Source: QHWK01 sp035315685 (lineage in GTDB: Bacteria > Acidobacteriota > Vicinamibacteria > Vicinamibacterales > CAVVIG01). Taken from it: DNA of 22,607 bases. A program made the translations under genes and the position numbers. The stretch spans positions 1 to 22,607 of the forward strand of contig DATFXR010000638.1 in NCBI GenBank assembly GCA_035315685.1, written 5' to 3'. Positions within the stretch are counted from its first letter, which is position 1; each line of letters opens with the position of its first letter. Positions 1 to 6,913 of the stretch are shown piece by piece. A model generated the notes under the pieces. The model was given only the letters and a program-made list of their open reading frames with translations. It had not been told where the DNA came from and did no database searches.

Positions 1-573
1 CGAGATCTTCGCGACCTTGTTGAACGCCCACATGTCGTTGCTGCCGGCGCTGGCGAAGGCGAAGCCGAACTGCTTGACGAACTTGCCCTCGCGCGTGAAC
101 TTCAGGATGTGGCCGTCGTTGCCGCCGTTGCCGCCGATGAACAGGTTGCCCTTGCTGTCGGGCGTGATGCCGTGGTTGCTCTCCGGCCACTCGAAGCCCT
201 GGCCCGGACCGCCCCACGCCTTCACGAGGTTGCCTTCCGGATCGAACTCGAGCACCGGCGGCGCGGGCACGCAGCACTCCGACTGCGGCGGATTCGCGGC
301 GGCGTAGATCTCCTTCGCCTCGAGCGAGCCGGCGCCGCGGTGAATGATGTAGACATGATCGTTCTTGTCGACGCCGACGCCGATGATGTTGCCGAACACC
401 CAGTGGTTCGGCACCGGCTTCGGCCACATCGGATCGACTTCGAAGCGCGGCGCCTGCGCGGCGCCTTTCGCCTGCGCCTCGGCGGACTGCTGGAGTAGAT
501 GCTGCCCGACGCCCAGCGCCGCGAGCAGCGCAACCAGCGTGCTTCCAATGATGACGTTGCGCGTCCGTTTCAT
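1..573 (-). CDS. Exported NHL-type beta-propeller protein, N-terminal part (runs off window)
   Basis: The reading frame is open from an ATG at 573 to the window edge (191 codons, 3' end missing). It starts MKRTRNVIIGSTLVALLAAL, a signal peptide with a basic start and hydrophobic core, followed by a Q/A-rich stretch. The mature part has blade-like repeats: FGNIIGVGVDKNDHVYIIHR, VLEFDPEGNLVKAWG, HGITPDSKGNLFIGG and ILKFTREGKFVKQFG. The pattern of hydrophobic-D-x-x-G-N-hydrophobic-hydrophobic followed by a new strand is typical of NHL or peptidyl-amidating-lyase-like propellers. A strong Shine-Dalgarno (GGAGGG on the minus strand, plus 580-585) precedes the ATG and fixes the start. It is divergent from the HupE-like gene. 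The substrate cannot be told; many such proteins are annotated only as hypothetical or NHL-repeat proteins. Confidence 0.8.
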   Translation of the reverse strand, partial: MKRTRNVIIGSTLVALLAALGVGQHLLQQSAEAQAKGAAQAPRFEVDPMWPKPVPNHWVFGNIIGVGVDKNDHVYIIHRGAGSLEAKEIYAAANPPQSECCVPAPPVLEFDPEGNLVKAWGGPGQGFEWPESNHGITPDSKGNLFIGGNGGNDGHILKFTREGKFVKQFGFAFASAGSNDMWAFNKVAKIS

Positions 574-597
574 AGGCCACCCTCCATGGCGGCGCAC

Positions 598-605
598 AGT
601 ATACT
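598..605. promoter_or_regulatory. Palindromic AGTATACT, possible shared -10 of two divergent genes
   Basis: AGTATACT is its own reverse complement, so TATACT (five of six matches to TATAAT) can be read on both strands (plus 600-605, minus 598-603). On the plus strand it lies 7 nt before the GTG at 613. On the minus strand it lies about 25 nt before the ATG at 573 with the Shine-Dalgarno between. No good -35 hexamer is visible on either side, so this is a candidate only. Confidence 0.4.
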
Positions 606-612
606 CCCGCTG

Positions 613-2217
613 GTGACAAAAACCCGCCATGGCTCATGGCTGATGGCTGATGGCAACGGTTCCACGGACCAGCGTCTGAATGCCATCAGGCATCAACCAT
701 CAGCCATTCTCAGCGGCGCGCTCGCGGTGGCGCTGCTCGCGTTGGCCGCCAGCGCGCCCCTGCGGGCTCACGATATCCCGAACGACGTCACAGTGCAGAC
801 CTTCGTCAAGCCCGAGGGTGCGACACTGCGGGTGCTGGTCCGGGTGCCCCTGCAGGCGATGCGCGACATGGACTATCCCAAGCCCCGCGATACGACGCGC
901 GGCGACTTGATGGATCTCTCGCGCGCCGAGTCCACGCTCCGCGATGCGGCAACGCTCTGGATCAGCGACTTTCTGGACGTGTACGAGAACGGCGGCCGGC
1001 TGGGAAAGCCGCAGGTGGCCTCCGTGCGCGCCGCCCTGCCGTCGGACCGCTCGTTCAGCTCATTCGAGGATGCACTCGCGCACGTCACGGGGACGCCGCT
1101 GCCGCCGGACACCGAGTTCGTCTGGAGCCAGGGACTGCTGGACGTCCTGTTCGAGTATCCGATTCAGTCGGATCGCTCCGAGTTCGCGGTTGAACCTCGG
1201 CTGGCGCGCCTCGGCATCCGCACGCTGACGGTCGTGCGATTCCTGCCGCCGGGCGGCGCGGTTCGCGCGTTCGAGTTCTCTGGCGATCCGGGGTTCGTCC
1301 GCCTCGACCCAAGCCGGCCGCAAGTGGCATGGCAATTCGTGAAGCTCGGCTTGTTCCACCTCCTGGATGGCAGCGGGTATGTCCTGTTTCTCGGCTGCGT
1401 CGTGATCCGGTTCCGCCGCGTCCGCTCGCTCGTGGCGATCGTGACCGCGTTCACCGTCGCCCACTCGATCACGCTCGTCGCGTCGGCGTACAACCTGGCG
1501 CCAGACGCGCTGTGGTTCCCGCCGCTCATCGAGACGCTGATGGCCGCGTCGATCGTCTACATGGCGCTCGAGGACATCGTGCTCGCGGCGGGAAAGCAAC
1601 CGCAGAGACCGCTGAGCACGCAGAGAACTGCTTTCTCAACGGATGTCTCCGACGATCGGGGCGGTGCGACGGGATCTGACAGCCTCGATTCGAGAGAGGG
1701 AAGAGCGAGAAAGGTGATCTCTGCGGGCTCTGCGATCTCTGCGGTTGCTTTTCCTCAGGCGCTACGGCGCCGCTGGCTGGCGACGTTCGGGTTCGGGCTC
1801 GTGTACGGCTTCGCGTTCTCGTTCGCCTTGCGGCAGATGCTTCAGCTCGGAGGCACTCACCGGCTGACATCGGTGGTCTCGTTCAATGCCGGCATCGAGC
1901 TCGGCCAGCTGCTGGTGCTCGTTGCGCTGGTTCCTGCGCTCAACCTGCTGTTCGGCTTCGTCGTCTCCGAGCGGCTGGCGACGATCATCCTTGCTGCGAT
2001 CGTTGGCCACACCGGGTGGCACTGGCTGGGCGGAACCTATGCTGTGCTGAGGCAGTTCCGCTTCGAATGGCCCGCGATCGACGCCGCGTTCCTGGCGAGC
2101 GCGATGCGCTGGGCCATGCTCGCCGTGATCGCGGTTGCGCTCTACTGGCTGGTGTTCAGCGTGCTTCGCGCCGCACCCGCAGACGAACCCGCCGACGACG
2201 CCATCACGCATTCGTAG
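613..2217 (+). CDS. HupE/UreJ-like membrane protein carrying two in-frame palindromic inserts
   Basis: A 534-residue protein with an exported N-terminal domain (about residues 45-255, starting after a signal peptide ending LRAHDIPNDV) followed by about seven membrane helices. FTVAHSITL, PLIETLMAASIVYMALED, FGFGLVYGFAFSFALRQ and SFNAGIELGQLLVL are typical of the HupE/UreJ_2 family, linked to metal (often nickel) handling. The usual D-H pair of the first helix is replaced by GSGYVLFL, so metal transport is uncertain. GTG 613 is preferred over ATG 586 or 643: it is 7 nt after TATACT and gives the n-region VTKTR before the core AILSGALAVALLALAA, once the palindromic insert at residues 6-32 is discounted. 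A second insert occupies residues 327-381 between membrane helices. Without both, length would be about 450. Confidence 0.8.
   Translation: MTKTRHGSWLMADGNGSTDQRLNAIRHQPSAILSGALAVALLALAASAPLRAHDIPNDVTVQTFVKPEGATLRVLVRVPLQAMRDMDYPKPRDTTRGDLMDLSRAESTLRDAATLWISDFLDVYENGGRLGKPQVASVRAALPSDRSFSSFEDALAHVTGTPLPPDTEFVWSQGLLDVLFEYPIQSDRSEFAVEPRLARLGIRTLTVVRFLPPGGAVRAFEFSGDPGFVRLDPSRPQVAWQFVKLGLFHLLDGSGYVLFLGCVVIRFRRVRSLVAIVTAFTVAHSITLVASAYNLAPDALWFPPLIETLMAASIVYMALEDIVLAAGKQPQRPLSTQRTAFSTDVSDDRGGATGSDSLDSREGRARKVISAGSAISAVAFPQALRRRWLATFGFGLVYGFAFSFALRQMLQLGGTHRLTSVVSFNAGIELGQLLVLVALVPALNLLFGFVVSERLATIILAAIVGHTGWHWLGGTYAVLRQFRFEWPAIDAAFLASAMRWAMLAVIAVALYWLVFSVLRAAPADEPADDAITHS
628..709. repeat. Palindromic element with TGATGGC-word arms, inside the HupE signal peptide
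   Basis: The left arm (628-654) iterates ATGGCTG with a 7-nt period. The right arm (680-708) carries the inverse words (GCCATCA, CATCAACCATCAGCCAT). About 25 unrelated bases lie between. The element is read in frame by the HupE-like gene and contributes HGSWLMADG...RHQPS between the basic start and the hydrophobic core of the signal peptide. Confidence 0.75.
1591..1755. repeat. Palindromic CGCAGAGA element (family B), in frame in HupE-like gene
   Basis: The left arm (1591-1627) holds GGAAAGCAACCGCAGAGA and related CGCAGAG words. The right arm (1716-1755) holds the inverse, CTCTGCGATCTCTGCGGTTG followed by CTTTTCC. About 88 nt of unique sequence lie between. The element is free of stops in the host frame and is translated with KQPQ at the start and SAGSAISAVAF at the end. 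The same peptide ends recur in the ABC gene at 6914-8926. Confidence 0.85.
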
Positions 2218-2221
2218 CGCG

Positions 2222-2260
2222 CGGAAAAGCAGCCACAGAGATCGCAGAGAACGCAGAGAA
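2222..2260. repeat. Solo left arm of the CGCAGAGA element
   Basis: Five bases after the HupE stop lies GGAAAAGCAGCCACAGAG followed by two more CGCAGAG words with a 9-nt period. No inverted right arm is found before the next gene (stop at 2322), so this is a half element. The remaining sequence of the 2218-2321 gap shows nothing else recognisable. Confidence 0.6.
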
Positions 2261-2321
2261 TTTTGATCTCGATCGAAACGTCGCTCGGCTAAAAGCGTCG
2301 CGCTACGATGTACGGGCAGCG

Positions 2322-2648
2322 CTACATTTCGATCTTCGTCACCGTGATCGCGTTGCCCTTGAGCTCACCGGTCATCTTGACCGCGTGGCCGGCGTGCGCG
2401 GCGAGATCCTTGAAGTCCTGGTTCGCGATCTGAAACACCTGCTTATCGACGACGAGGACGTACTTCGAGCCGCCGCGGACGCACGCCTGCGTGCATTCGC
2501 GGTCGGGCATCACGCCGGTGTTCTCCGCCGCTTCCTCGTGCTTGGCGCCGCAGGCGCTGTCGCTGATGTTTCCCGACCAGGTTTGTTCAGCCGCTCGCGG
2601 CACGGCGGACAAGGCGAGCAAGGCTACGATCACGAGGATGCTTTTCAT
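2322..2648 (-). CDS. Small secreted protein, 108 residues, function unknown
   Basis: The protein starts MKSILVIVALLALSAVPRAA, a clear signal peptide, followed by a small mature domain with WSGNISDSACG, ECTQACVRGGSKYVLV, VFQIANQDF and VKMTGELKGNAITVTKIEM. Three cysteines are visible in the mature part. The layout (W-x-G-x-I-S-D-S-x-C-G, central C-x-x-x-C, C-terminal beta strands that read like an OB-type fold) is one I associate with small exported proteins of Acidobacteriota, but I do not recognise a characterised family. The ATG at 2648 is chosen over upstream starts because it begins the signal peptide and because TATGAT lies 7 nt before it; longer starts would read through the palindromic element at 2664-2845. 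Confidence 0.75.
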   Translation of the reverse strand: MKSILVIVALLALSAVPRAAEQTWSGNISDSACGAKHEEAAENTGVMPDRECTQACVRGGSKYVLVVDKQVFQIANQDFKDLAAHAGHAVKMTGELKGNAITVTKIEM

Positions 2649-2655
2649 GTGCGAG

Positions 2656-2664
2656 ATCATAGCA
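2656..2664 (-). promoter_or_regulatory. Extended -10 (TGC-TATGAT) placed for a leaderless start at 2648
   Basis: On the minus strand TATGAT lies exactly 7 nt before the ATG, and TG is present at the extended -10 position. The expected transcription start would fall on or next to the A of ATG. No Shine-Dalgarno is present. The -35 region would lie inside the palindromic element. Confidence 0.45.
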
Positions 2665-2845
2665 GGGCGGGAAGGCGGAACGGCGGAAACGAAACGCCGG
2701 AAGGCCGGAACGCAGAAAACGAAAGGCCAGAAAGGCGGGAAGGACAGGTGGGATGGCGACCTTTCCCTCCCAACCTTCGGCCTTTCCTTCCCGCCTTCCA
2801 ACCGTCGGCCTTTCCTTTCTGCCTTTCCGCCTTCCCGCCTTCTTC
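2664..2845. repeat. Palindromic element with purine-rich GGAAGGCGGAA words
   Basis: The left arm (about 2666-2746) is a purine-rich series of GGCGGGAAGG, GGCGGAA and GAAAGGC words. The right arm (about 2761-2845) is the pyrimidine-rich inverse (CCTTTCC, CCGCCTTCC). The element fills the gap between the small secreted protein and the TonB receptor remnant. It has no long exact repeat unit; words vary around an 8-9-nt period. Confidence 0.75.
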
Positions 2846-2852
2846 GGAATTC

Positions 2853-3538
2853 TCAGAATTGGAATCCGACCGTGAACTGCACCGTCCGCATGTTGTTCGC
2901 CTGATTGTTGATCTGGCCGAACGTGTTGTTGCCGACCTGCGAACTCGCCATCGCCGCCCGCCGGTTCGGACACTCTTGCGGATGCCGAAATCGACGTTGT
3001 TCCGCCACGGCGAGTAGTGCCCGGCAGAATGCGCGGCGTGTCGGCGAACCGGTTCACCGGCATCGTCGCGAACGCGTTCTTGTTCAGGTACAGGTTGTCG
3101 CTGACGTTCGCGGTGATCCGATCGGTGATGTCGCGCCCGGCACCAGGAAATCCTGGCCCGGCACGATCGTCGGCCGCAGGCCGTTGCCGAAGAGAAACGA
3201 GGCGGCGGCGACGCCATCCCTTGCCCACTTCTTGCCGCTGCCGAACGGCAGCAGCACCGTCGGCGCCGTTGACGCCGTGCTGGTAGAGTAGCCGTTCGCC
3301 TGCCGGCCAGCCCGGCGAGGTGACGTCGAAGTTCAACGGGTTGCCGTGGCGGTCATTCAGGTTGTAGTTGTGGTTGAACTCGTTGCAGCCGCCGCGGAGC
3401 GTGAGCACGGTCGACGAGTTCATCACGTAGGTTTTGTCGAGGACGAACGTGTCGATCGAGCGATCGAGCTGGTAAGCTGCTGCCGACGAAATCGTTCACC
3501 GGGTTGCCGCCGGTCCGTGGTTTGATTGCCGATCTCAT
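2853..3538 (-). pseudogene. TonB-dependent receptor (Oar-like), C-terminal remnant with several frameshifts
   Basis: The minus strand encodes receptor pieces in shifting frames: near 3475-3300 LDRSIDTFVLDKTYVMNSS, then VLTLRGG and NLNDRHGNPLNFDVTS; near 3290-3150 GNGLRPTIVPGQDF; near 3120-3010 ANVSDNLYLNKNAFATMPVN and RFADTPRILPG; then YSPWRNNVDFGIRKSVR; and finally QVGNNTFGQ...MRTVQFTVGFQF with a stop at 2853. The last residue is phenylalanine, as usual for outer-membrane beta-barrels, and the pieces follow the order of the C-terminal barrel of large carboxypeptidase-regulatory-domain/TonB receptors. At least four frame changes are needed and roughly 80% of a normal ~1100-residue receptor is missing. 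All neighbouring frames are intact, so decay is more likely than poor sequence quality. Confidence 0.75.
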
Positions 3539-3549
3539 TCTGGTAGGAT
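3522..3549 (+). promoter_or_regulatory. Candidate sigma-70-type promoter of the MFS gene
   Basis: TTGATT (3522-3527) and TAGGAT (3544-3549) are separated by 16 nt and would start transcription near 3556, about 23 nt before the ATG at 3579. Each box matches four of six consensus bases. It overlaps the truncated end of the TonB receptor remnant. Confidence 0.35.
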
Positions 3550-3578
3550 CACAATCCTTTCCTTATGCGTTGACGCCC

Positions 3579-4850
3579 ATGAGCCAAACCGCCGTGACAC
3601 AGCCGTATTCGAACCCGTCGCGGTATCCACGCTGGCCGGTGCTGGTCGGCGGCGGCCTGCTGAACGTGGCGCTCGGCACCTACTACGCGTGGAGCGTCTT
3701 CGTGCCGGCGCTCGAGCGCGAGTTCGGATGGACGCGGCCGCAAACCTCTCTGGTGCCGACGATCGACATGGTGATGCTCGCATCGATGTTCATGGTCGCG
3801 GGGATCCTGCAGGATCGCATCGGGCCACGGACGGTCGCCACGATCGGCGGTCTGCTCTTCAGCCTCGGGCTGTTCCTCGCGAGCTTCACCCAGTCGCTGG
3901 GCATGCTCTACGCGACCTGGGGCTTCATGGTCGGCGCCGGCCTCGGGTTCGGCTATCTCGCGCCGATCACCGTCGGCTCGAAGTGGTTTCCCGATCAGCG
4001 CGGGCTGGTCAACGGGCTGGCGATCGGCATCTTCGCCGCCGGCTCCGGCATCTTCGGGCCGATTGCCGGCGTGTTCGTCGAGCGCGTCGGCTGGCGCACC
4101 ACGTTTCAGCTGATGGCGGGGCTGTTCTTCGTCTTCACGATGGTCGGCGCATATCTGCTGAAGAATCCGCCGCGCGATTTCAAGGCGCCGGCGCCGGCGG
4201 CGACGTCGGCGCGCCGTCCGCGCGTGTACACCGACATCGCGACCGCAGACGTGCTGCGGATGCCGATGTTCTACGTGCTGTGGATCGCGTACGCGCTCGG
4301 CACGACCGCCGGCACGATGGTGATCAGCCAGCTCGTGCCGTTCGCGCGCGCGGCGGGTCTCGGCGCGCGCGAAGCGGGGTTTGCCATCACGGTCGGCGCC
4401 GTCGGCAGCGCGTTCGGACGGTTCTTTTCAGGCTGGCTGTCCGATCACCTCGGCCGGCTCTCGACGCTGCGCGCGATCATCGTGCTGTCGATGCTGGCCA
4501 CGCCGCTGTTGTACATCGAGCGGACCGGTGGCCTGATCCTCTTCTACGTGCTTCTGTTCATCGTTTACTACTGCTACGGCACGCAGCTGTCTGTTTACAC
4601 GGCGCTGGCCGGCGATTTCTACGGGCCGAAGTACCTCGCGACCAACTACGGCCTGCTGCTGCTGGCATGGGGGTTCGCCGGCGTCCTCGGCCCGGTGATC
4701 GGATCGCGCGTCTTCGTGAGCACCGGGACCTATCAATGGGCCTTCTTCGGGTCGGCGCTGCTCGCCGCCGCCGCGCTCTTCAACCTGACGATCGTGCGGC
4801 CGCCTGAGGCGGTTGCGGCGTCGGAGGTCCGCGCGAAAGTTCGCGCATAA
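3579..4850 (+). CDS. MFS transporter, OFA (oxalate/formate antiporter) family
   Basis: A 423-residue inner-membrane protein with two six-helix halves joined by a basic loop around residues 200-215. NVALGTYYAWSVFVPALERE at the first helix, then GLGFGYLAPITVGSKWFPDQ followed by RGLVNGLAIGIFAAGSGIFG, are hallmark patterns of the OFA family of the major facilitator superfamily, which exchanges oxalate, formate or related small monocarboxylates. The exact substrate cannot be read from sequence. ATG 3579 (MSQTAVTQ) is chosen because the preceding in-frame stretch matches remnant receptor DNA and the family normally starts 15-20 residues before the first helix. No clear ribosome binding site is visible. 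The gene is convergent with cstA, another carboxylate-type carrier; whether they are physiologically linked is unknown. Confidence 0.85.
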   Translation: MSQTAVTQPYSNPSRYPRWPVLVGGGLLNVALGTYYAWSVFVPALEREFGWTRPQTSLVPTIDMVMLASMFMVAGILQDRIGPRTVATIGGLLFSLGLFLASFTQSLGMLYATWGFMVGAGLGFGYLAPITVGSKWFPDQRGLVNGLAIGIFAAGSGIFGPIAGVFVERVGWRTTFQLMAGLFFVFTMVGAYLLKNPPRDFKAPAPAATSARRPRVYTDIATADVLRMPMFYVLWIAYALGTTAGTMVISQLVPFARAAGLGAREAGFAITVGAVGSAFGRFFSGWLSDHLGRLSTLRAIIVLSMLATPLLYIERTGGLILFYVLLFIVYYCYGTQLSVYTALAGDFYGPKYLATNYGLLLLAWGFAGVLGPVIGSRVFVSTGTYQWAFFGSALLAAAALFNLTIVRPPEAVAASEVRAKVRA

Positions 4851-4856
4851 AGGCGC

Positions 4857-4938
4857 CCACCAAGGCACGAAGGCACGAAGAAAAGACGTTGTACAAGAGA
4901 ATTCCTTCGTGCGCTTCGAGTCTTCGTGTCTTCGTGGG
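4857..4938. repeat. Palindromic element with GGCACGAA-word arms between convergent genes
   Basis: The left arm (4857-4880) is CCACCAAGGCACGAAGGCAC followed by GAAG, an 8-nt period. The right arm (4913-4938) is its inverse, CTTCGTGTCTTCGTGG preceded by CTTCGAGT. The unique centre is about 32 nt. It lies between the stops of the MFS gene and cstA and could fold into a long hairpin on either transcript; no U-tract is present, so a terminator role is only possible. Confidence 0.75.
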
Positions 4939-4982
4939 AGCCGTGGATCCGCAGCGTGACAGTGTGGCCAGAGCGGAAAACG

Positions 4983-6803
4983 TTACACTTCCGCTTCCGC
5001 GAGTGAGAGCGCGGGGATTCGCCCCGTCAGCACCGCGACCGATCGGTTCGTCGTCGCGACGAGGATCACGACTGCGCACAGCATCATGATCGCCGTGCAG
5101 ATCGTGTTCACGTAGCCCTGCGTGACCAGCGCCGGATCGGCGCCGATCGCCATCGGCCAGTAGCTGTCGCGGATATTCAGATAGCCGGCGGACAGGGTGC
5201 TGATGGCGAGGAAGCAGAGCGGGACGAAGGTGATCCACGCGTACTTCTGCCGGCCGATGTTGATGACCAGCGTGGTCGCGACGGCGAGCCCGACCACCGC
5301 GAGCAGCTGATTCGCGACGCCGAACATCGGCCACACCGTACTGATGCTGCCGGTCCAGATGAAGTAGCAGATCGCGAACGCGATCGCGACGGTGGAGGTG
5401 AGCGACGCGGCAATCGAATCGGCGCGGCCGAACGCCTGCCATACCCGGCCGCCGTACTCCTGGAGCACGAACCGTCCGATCCGCACGCCGGAGTCGATCG
5501 TGGTCAGGATGAAGACCGCCTCGAACATGATTGCGAAGTGGTACCAATAGGCCATCAGATGACGCATCCCGGGGAGGCCGCTGAAGATCTGCGCCATGCC
5601 GACAGCGAGCGATACGGCGCCCCCCGGACGTCCCGCGACGACTTCGCCGACCTGCGCCTGGAGGTCCGGCAGGTTCACCACCGACAGCCCGAGGCTCTTG
5701 AAGACTGCCGGTGTGGTGTTGATCGCGTAGTAGTCGTTCGGATGCAGCGAGGCGGCGGTGATGATCGCGACCACGCCGACGACGCCTTCCATCAGCATCG
5801 CGCCGTAGCCGATCGGCCGGATGTGGCTCTCCCGGTCGACCATTTTCGAGGTCGTGCCGGAGGAGACCAGCTGGTGAAAGCCGGAGATCGCACCGCACGC
5901 GATGGTGATGAACACGAACGGAAACACCGGGCCGGGAATCACCGGGCCGCCGCCGCCGACGTACGGTGAGAATGCCGGCGCCTGCAGCTCCGGGTTGAGA
6001 ATCATCACGCCGACGACGAGGAACGCGATCGTGCCGATCTTCATGAACGTGCTGAGATAGGCACGCGGCGTGAGCAGCATCCACACCGGCAGCGTCGCCG
6101 CGGCAACCGTGTAGAGGCCCATCGCCGCCGTCACCTGGTGACGTGACAGCACGAACCAGTGTCCGACGCTCGACTCCGCCACGTTCTTCCCGAAGACCAC
6201 CGCGAAGAACATCACCGTGACGCCGATGATCGTCGCCTCGGTAATCGACCCGGGCCGCCAGCGGAACATGTAGAACCCCATGACGAGCGCCAGCGGGATG
6301 GTCATGAAGATCGTGAACGTTGCCCACGGGCTGTCGGCGAGCGCGTTGACGACCGCGAGCCCGAGGCCGGCCATCGCAATCACGATGACGAAGAGAATCG
6401 CCACGCCGGCGGTGAGGCCGGCGAACGATCCGACCTCGGTCCGCACGATGTCGGACATCGATCGGCCGCCGCGGCGCACCGAGGCCCAGAGCCAGAACGA
6501 GTCCTGCACCGCGCCGGCGAGGCACACGCCGCCGACCAGCCAGAGCAGGCCCGGCGCGTAGCCGAACTGCGCGGCGAGGACGGGACCGACGAGCGGGCCG
6601 GCGCCGGCGATCGCCGCGAAATGGTGGCCGAACAGGACCCACTTGCTGGTCGGAAAGTAGTTGGCGCCGTCGTTCTTCCGGTGCGCGGGTGTCACCCGCG
6701 TGTCGTCGATCACCCAGAGCTTCGCGGCGATGAACGCGCTGTAGTAGCGGTAGGCGATGACGAGGATGCAGAGGACCGGAACGATGATGTAGAGCGCGCG
6801 CAT
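4983..6803 (-). CDS. cstA: Carbon starvation protein A family transporter
   Basis: A 606-residue polytopic inner-membrane protein. Family hallmarks are FGHHFAAIAGAGPLVGPVLA (residues 58-77), QDSFWLWASVRRGGRSM (100-116), LLTPRAYLSTFMKIG (243-257) and CGAISGFHQLVSSGTTSKM (303-321), covering the CstA core and the five-helix C-terminal part. CstA proteins import pyruvate or peptides when preferred carbon is short; which one applies here is not visible. It is shorter than the ~700-residue E. coli CstA but matches the compact form common in other phyla. The ATG at 6803 starts directly with the first helix. TAGAAT lies 8 nt before it and no Shine-Dalgarno is seen. It is divergent from an ABC exporter gene with 110 bp between. 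Confidence 0.93.
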   Translation of the reverse strand: MRALYIIVPVLCILVIAYRYYSAFIAAKLWVIDDTRVTPAHRKNDGANYFPTSKWVLFGHHFAAIAGAGPLVGPVLAAQFGYAPGLLWLVGGVCLAGAVQDSFWLWASVRRGGRSMSDIVRTEVGSFAGLTAGVAILFVIVIAMAGLGLAVVNALADSPWATFTIFMTIPLALVMGFYMFRWRPGSITEATIIGVTVMFFAVVFGKNVAESSVGHWFVLSRHQVTAAMGLYTVAAATLPVWMLLTPRAYLSTFMKIGTIAFLVVGVMILNPELQAPAFSPYVGGGGPVIPGPVFPFVFITIACGAISGFHQLVSSGTTSKMVDRESHIRPIGYGAMLMEGVVGVVAIITAASLHPNDYYAINTTPAVFKSLGLSVVNLPDLQAQVGEVVAGRPGGAVSLAVGMAQIFSGLPGMRHLMAYWYHFAIMFEAVFILTTIDSGVRIGRFVLQEYGGRVWQAFGRADSIAASLTSTVAIAFAICYFIWTGSISTVWPMFGVANQLLAVVGLAVATTLVINIGRQKYAWITFVPLCFLAISTLSAGYLNIRDSYWPMAIGADPALVTQGYVNTICTAIMMLCAVVILVATTNRSVAVLTGRIPALSLAEAEV

Positions 6804-6811
6804 ATCCGGCG

Positions 6812-6817
6812 ATTCTA
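6812..6817 (-). promoter_or_regulatory. -10-like TAGAAT, 8 nt before cstA start
   Basis: TAGAAT on the minus strand (five of six consensus matches) ends 8 nt before the ATG at 6803, so transcription would begin within about two bases of the start codon. TTGAAC lies 14 nt upstream, too close for a standard -35. Confidence 0.4.
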
Positions 6818-6848
6818 GTCCGACGTGCCCGGTTCAATCCCAGCAGCT

Positions 6849-6888
6849 TTCAGGCGGTCACGCCCCGGATCGCCGCATTCAGGCGGTC
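6849..6888 (+). repeat. Direct repeat TTCAGGCGGTC in the cstA / ABC divergent gap
   Basis: TTCAGGCGGTC occurs at 6849-6859 and again at 6878-6888, 29 nt apart start to start. This is near three helical turns, as expected for two operator half-sites on one face of the DNA. It lies between two candidate -10 boxes in the 110-bp divergent gap. No regulator is assigned. Confidence 0.45.
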
Positions 6889-6901
6889 GTCGTTCAAGCC
6901 G

Positions 6902-6907
6902 TATACT
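6902..6907 (+). promoter_or_regulatory. -10-like TATACT, 6 nt before the ABC gene start
   Basis: TATACT (five of six consensus matches) ends 6 nt before the ATG at 6914, so the transcript would start at the ATG. GAAGG abuts the ATG directly and is too close to act as a normal ribosome binding site. Confidence 0.4.
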
Positions 6908-6913
6908 CGAAGG

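Noticed and set aside
4857..4938. Rho-independent terminator for the convergent MFS and cstA genes
   Set aside because: The hairpin is plausible but no U-tract follows on either strand, and the structure is explained as one of the palindromic repeat elements; kept as a repeat only.
4780..6837. 685-codon open frame on the minus strand overlapping cstA
   Set aside because: It runs in another frame of the well-matched cstA gene and has arginine-rich, low-hydrophobic content with no family features.
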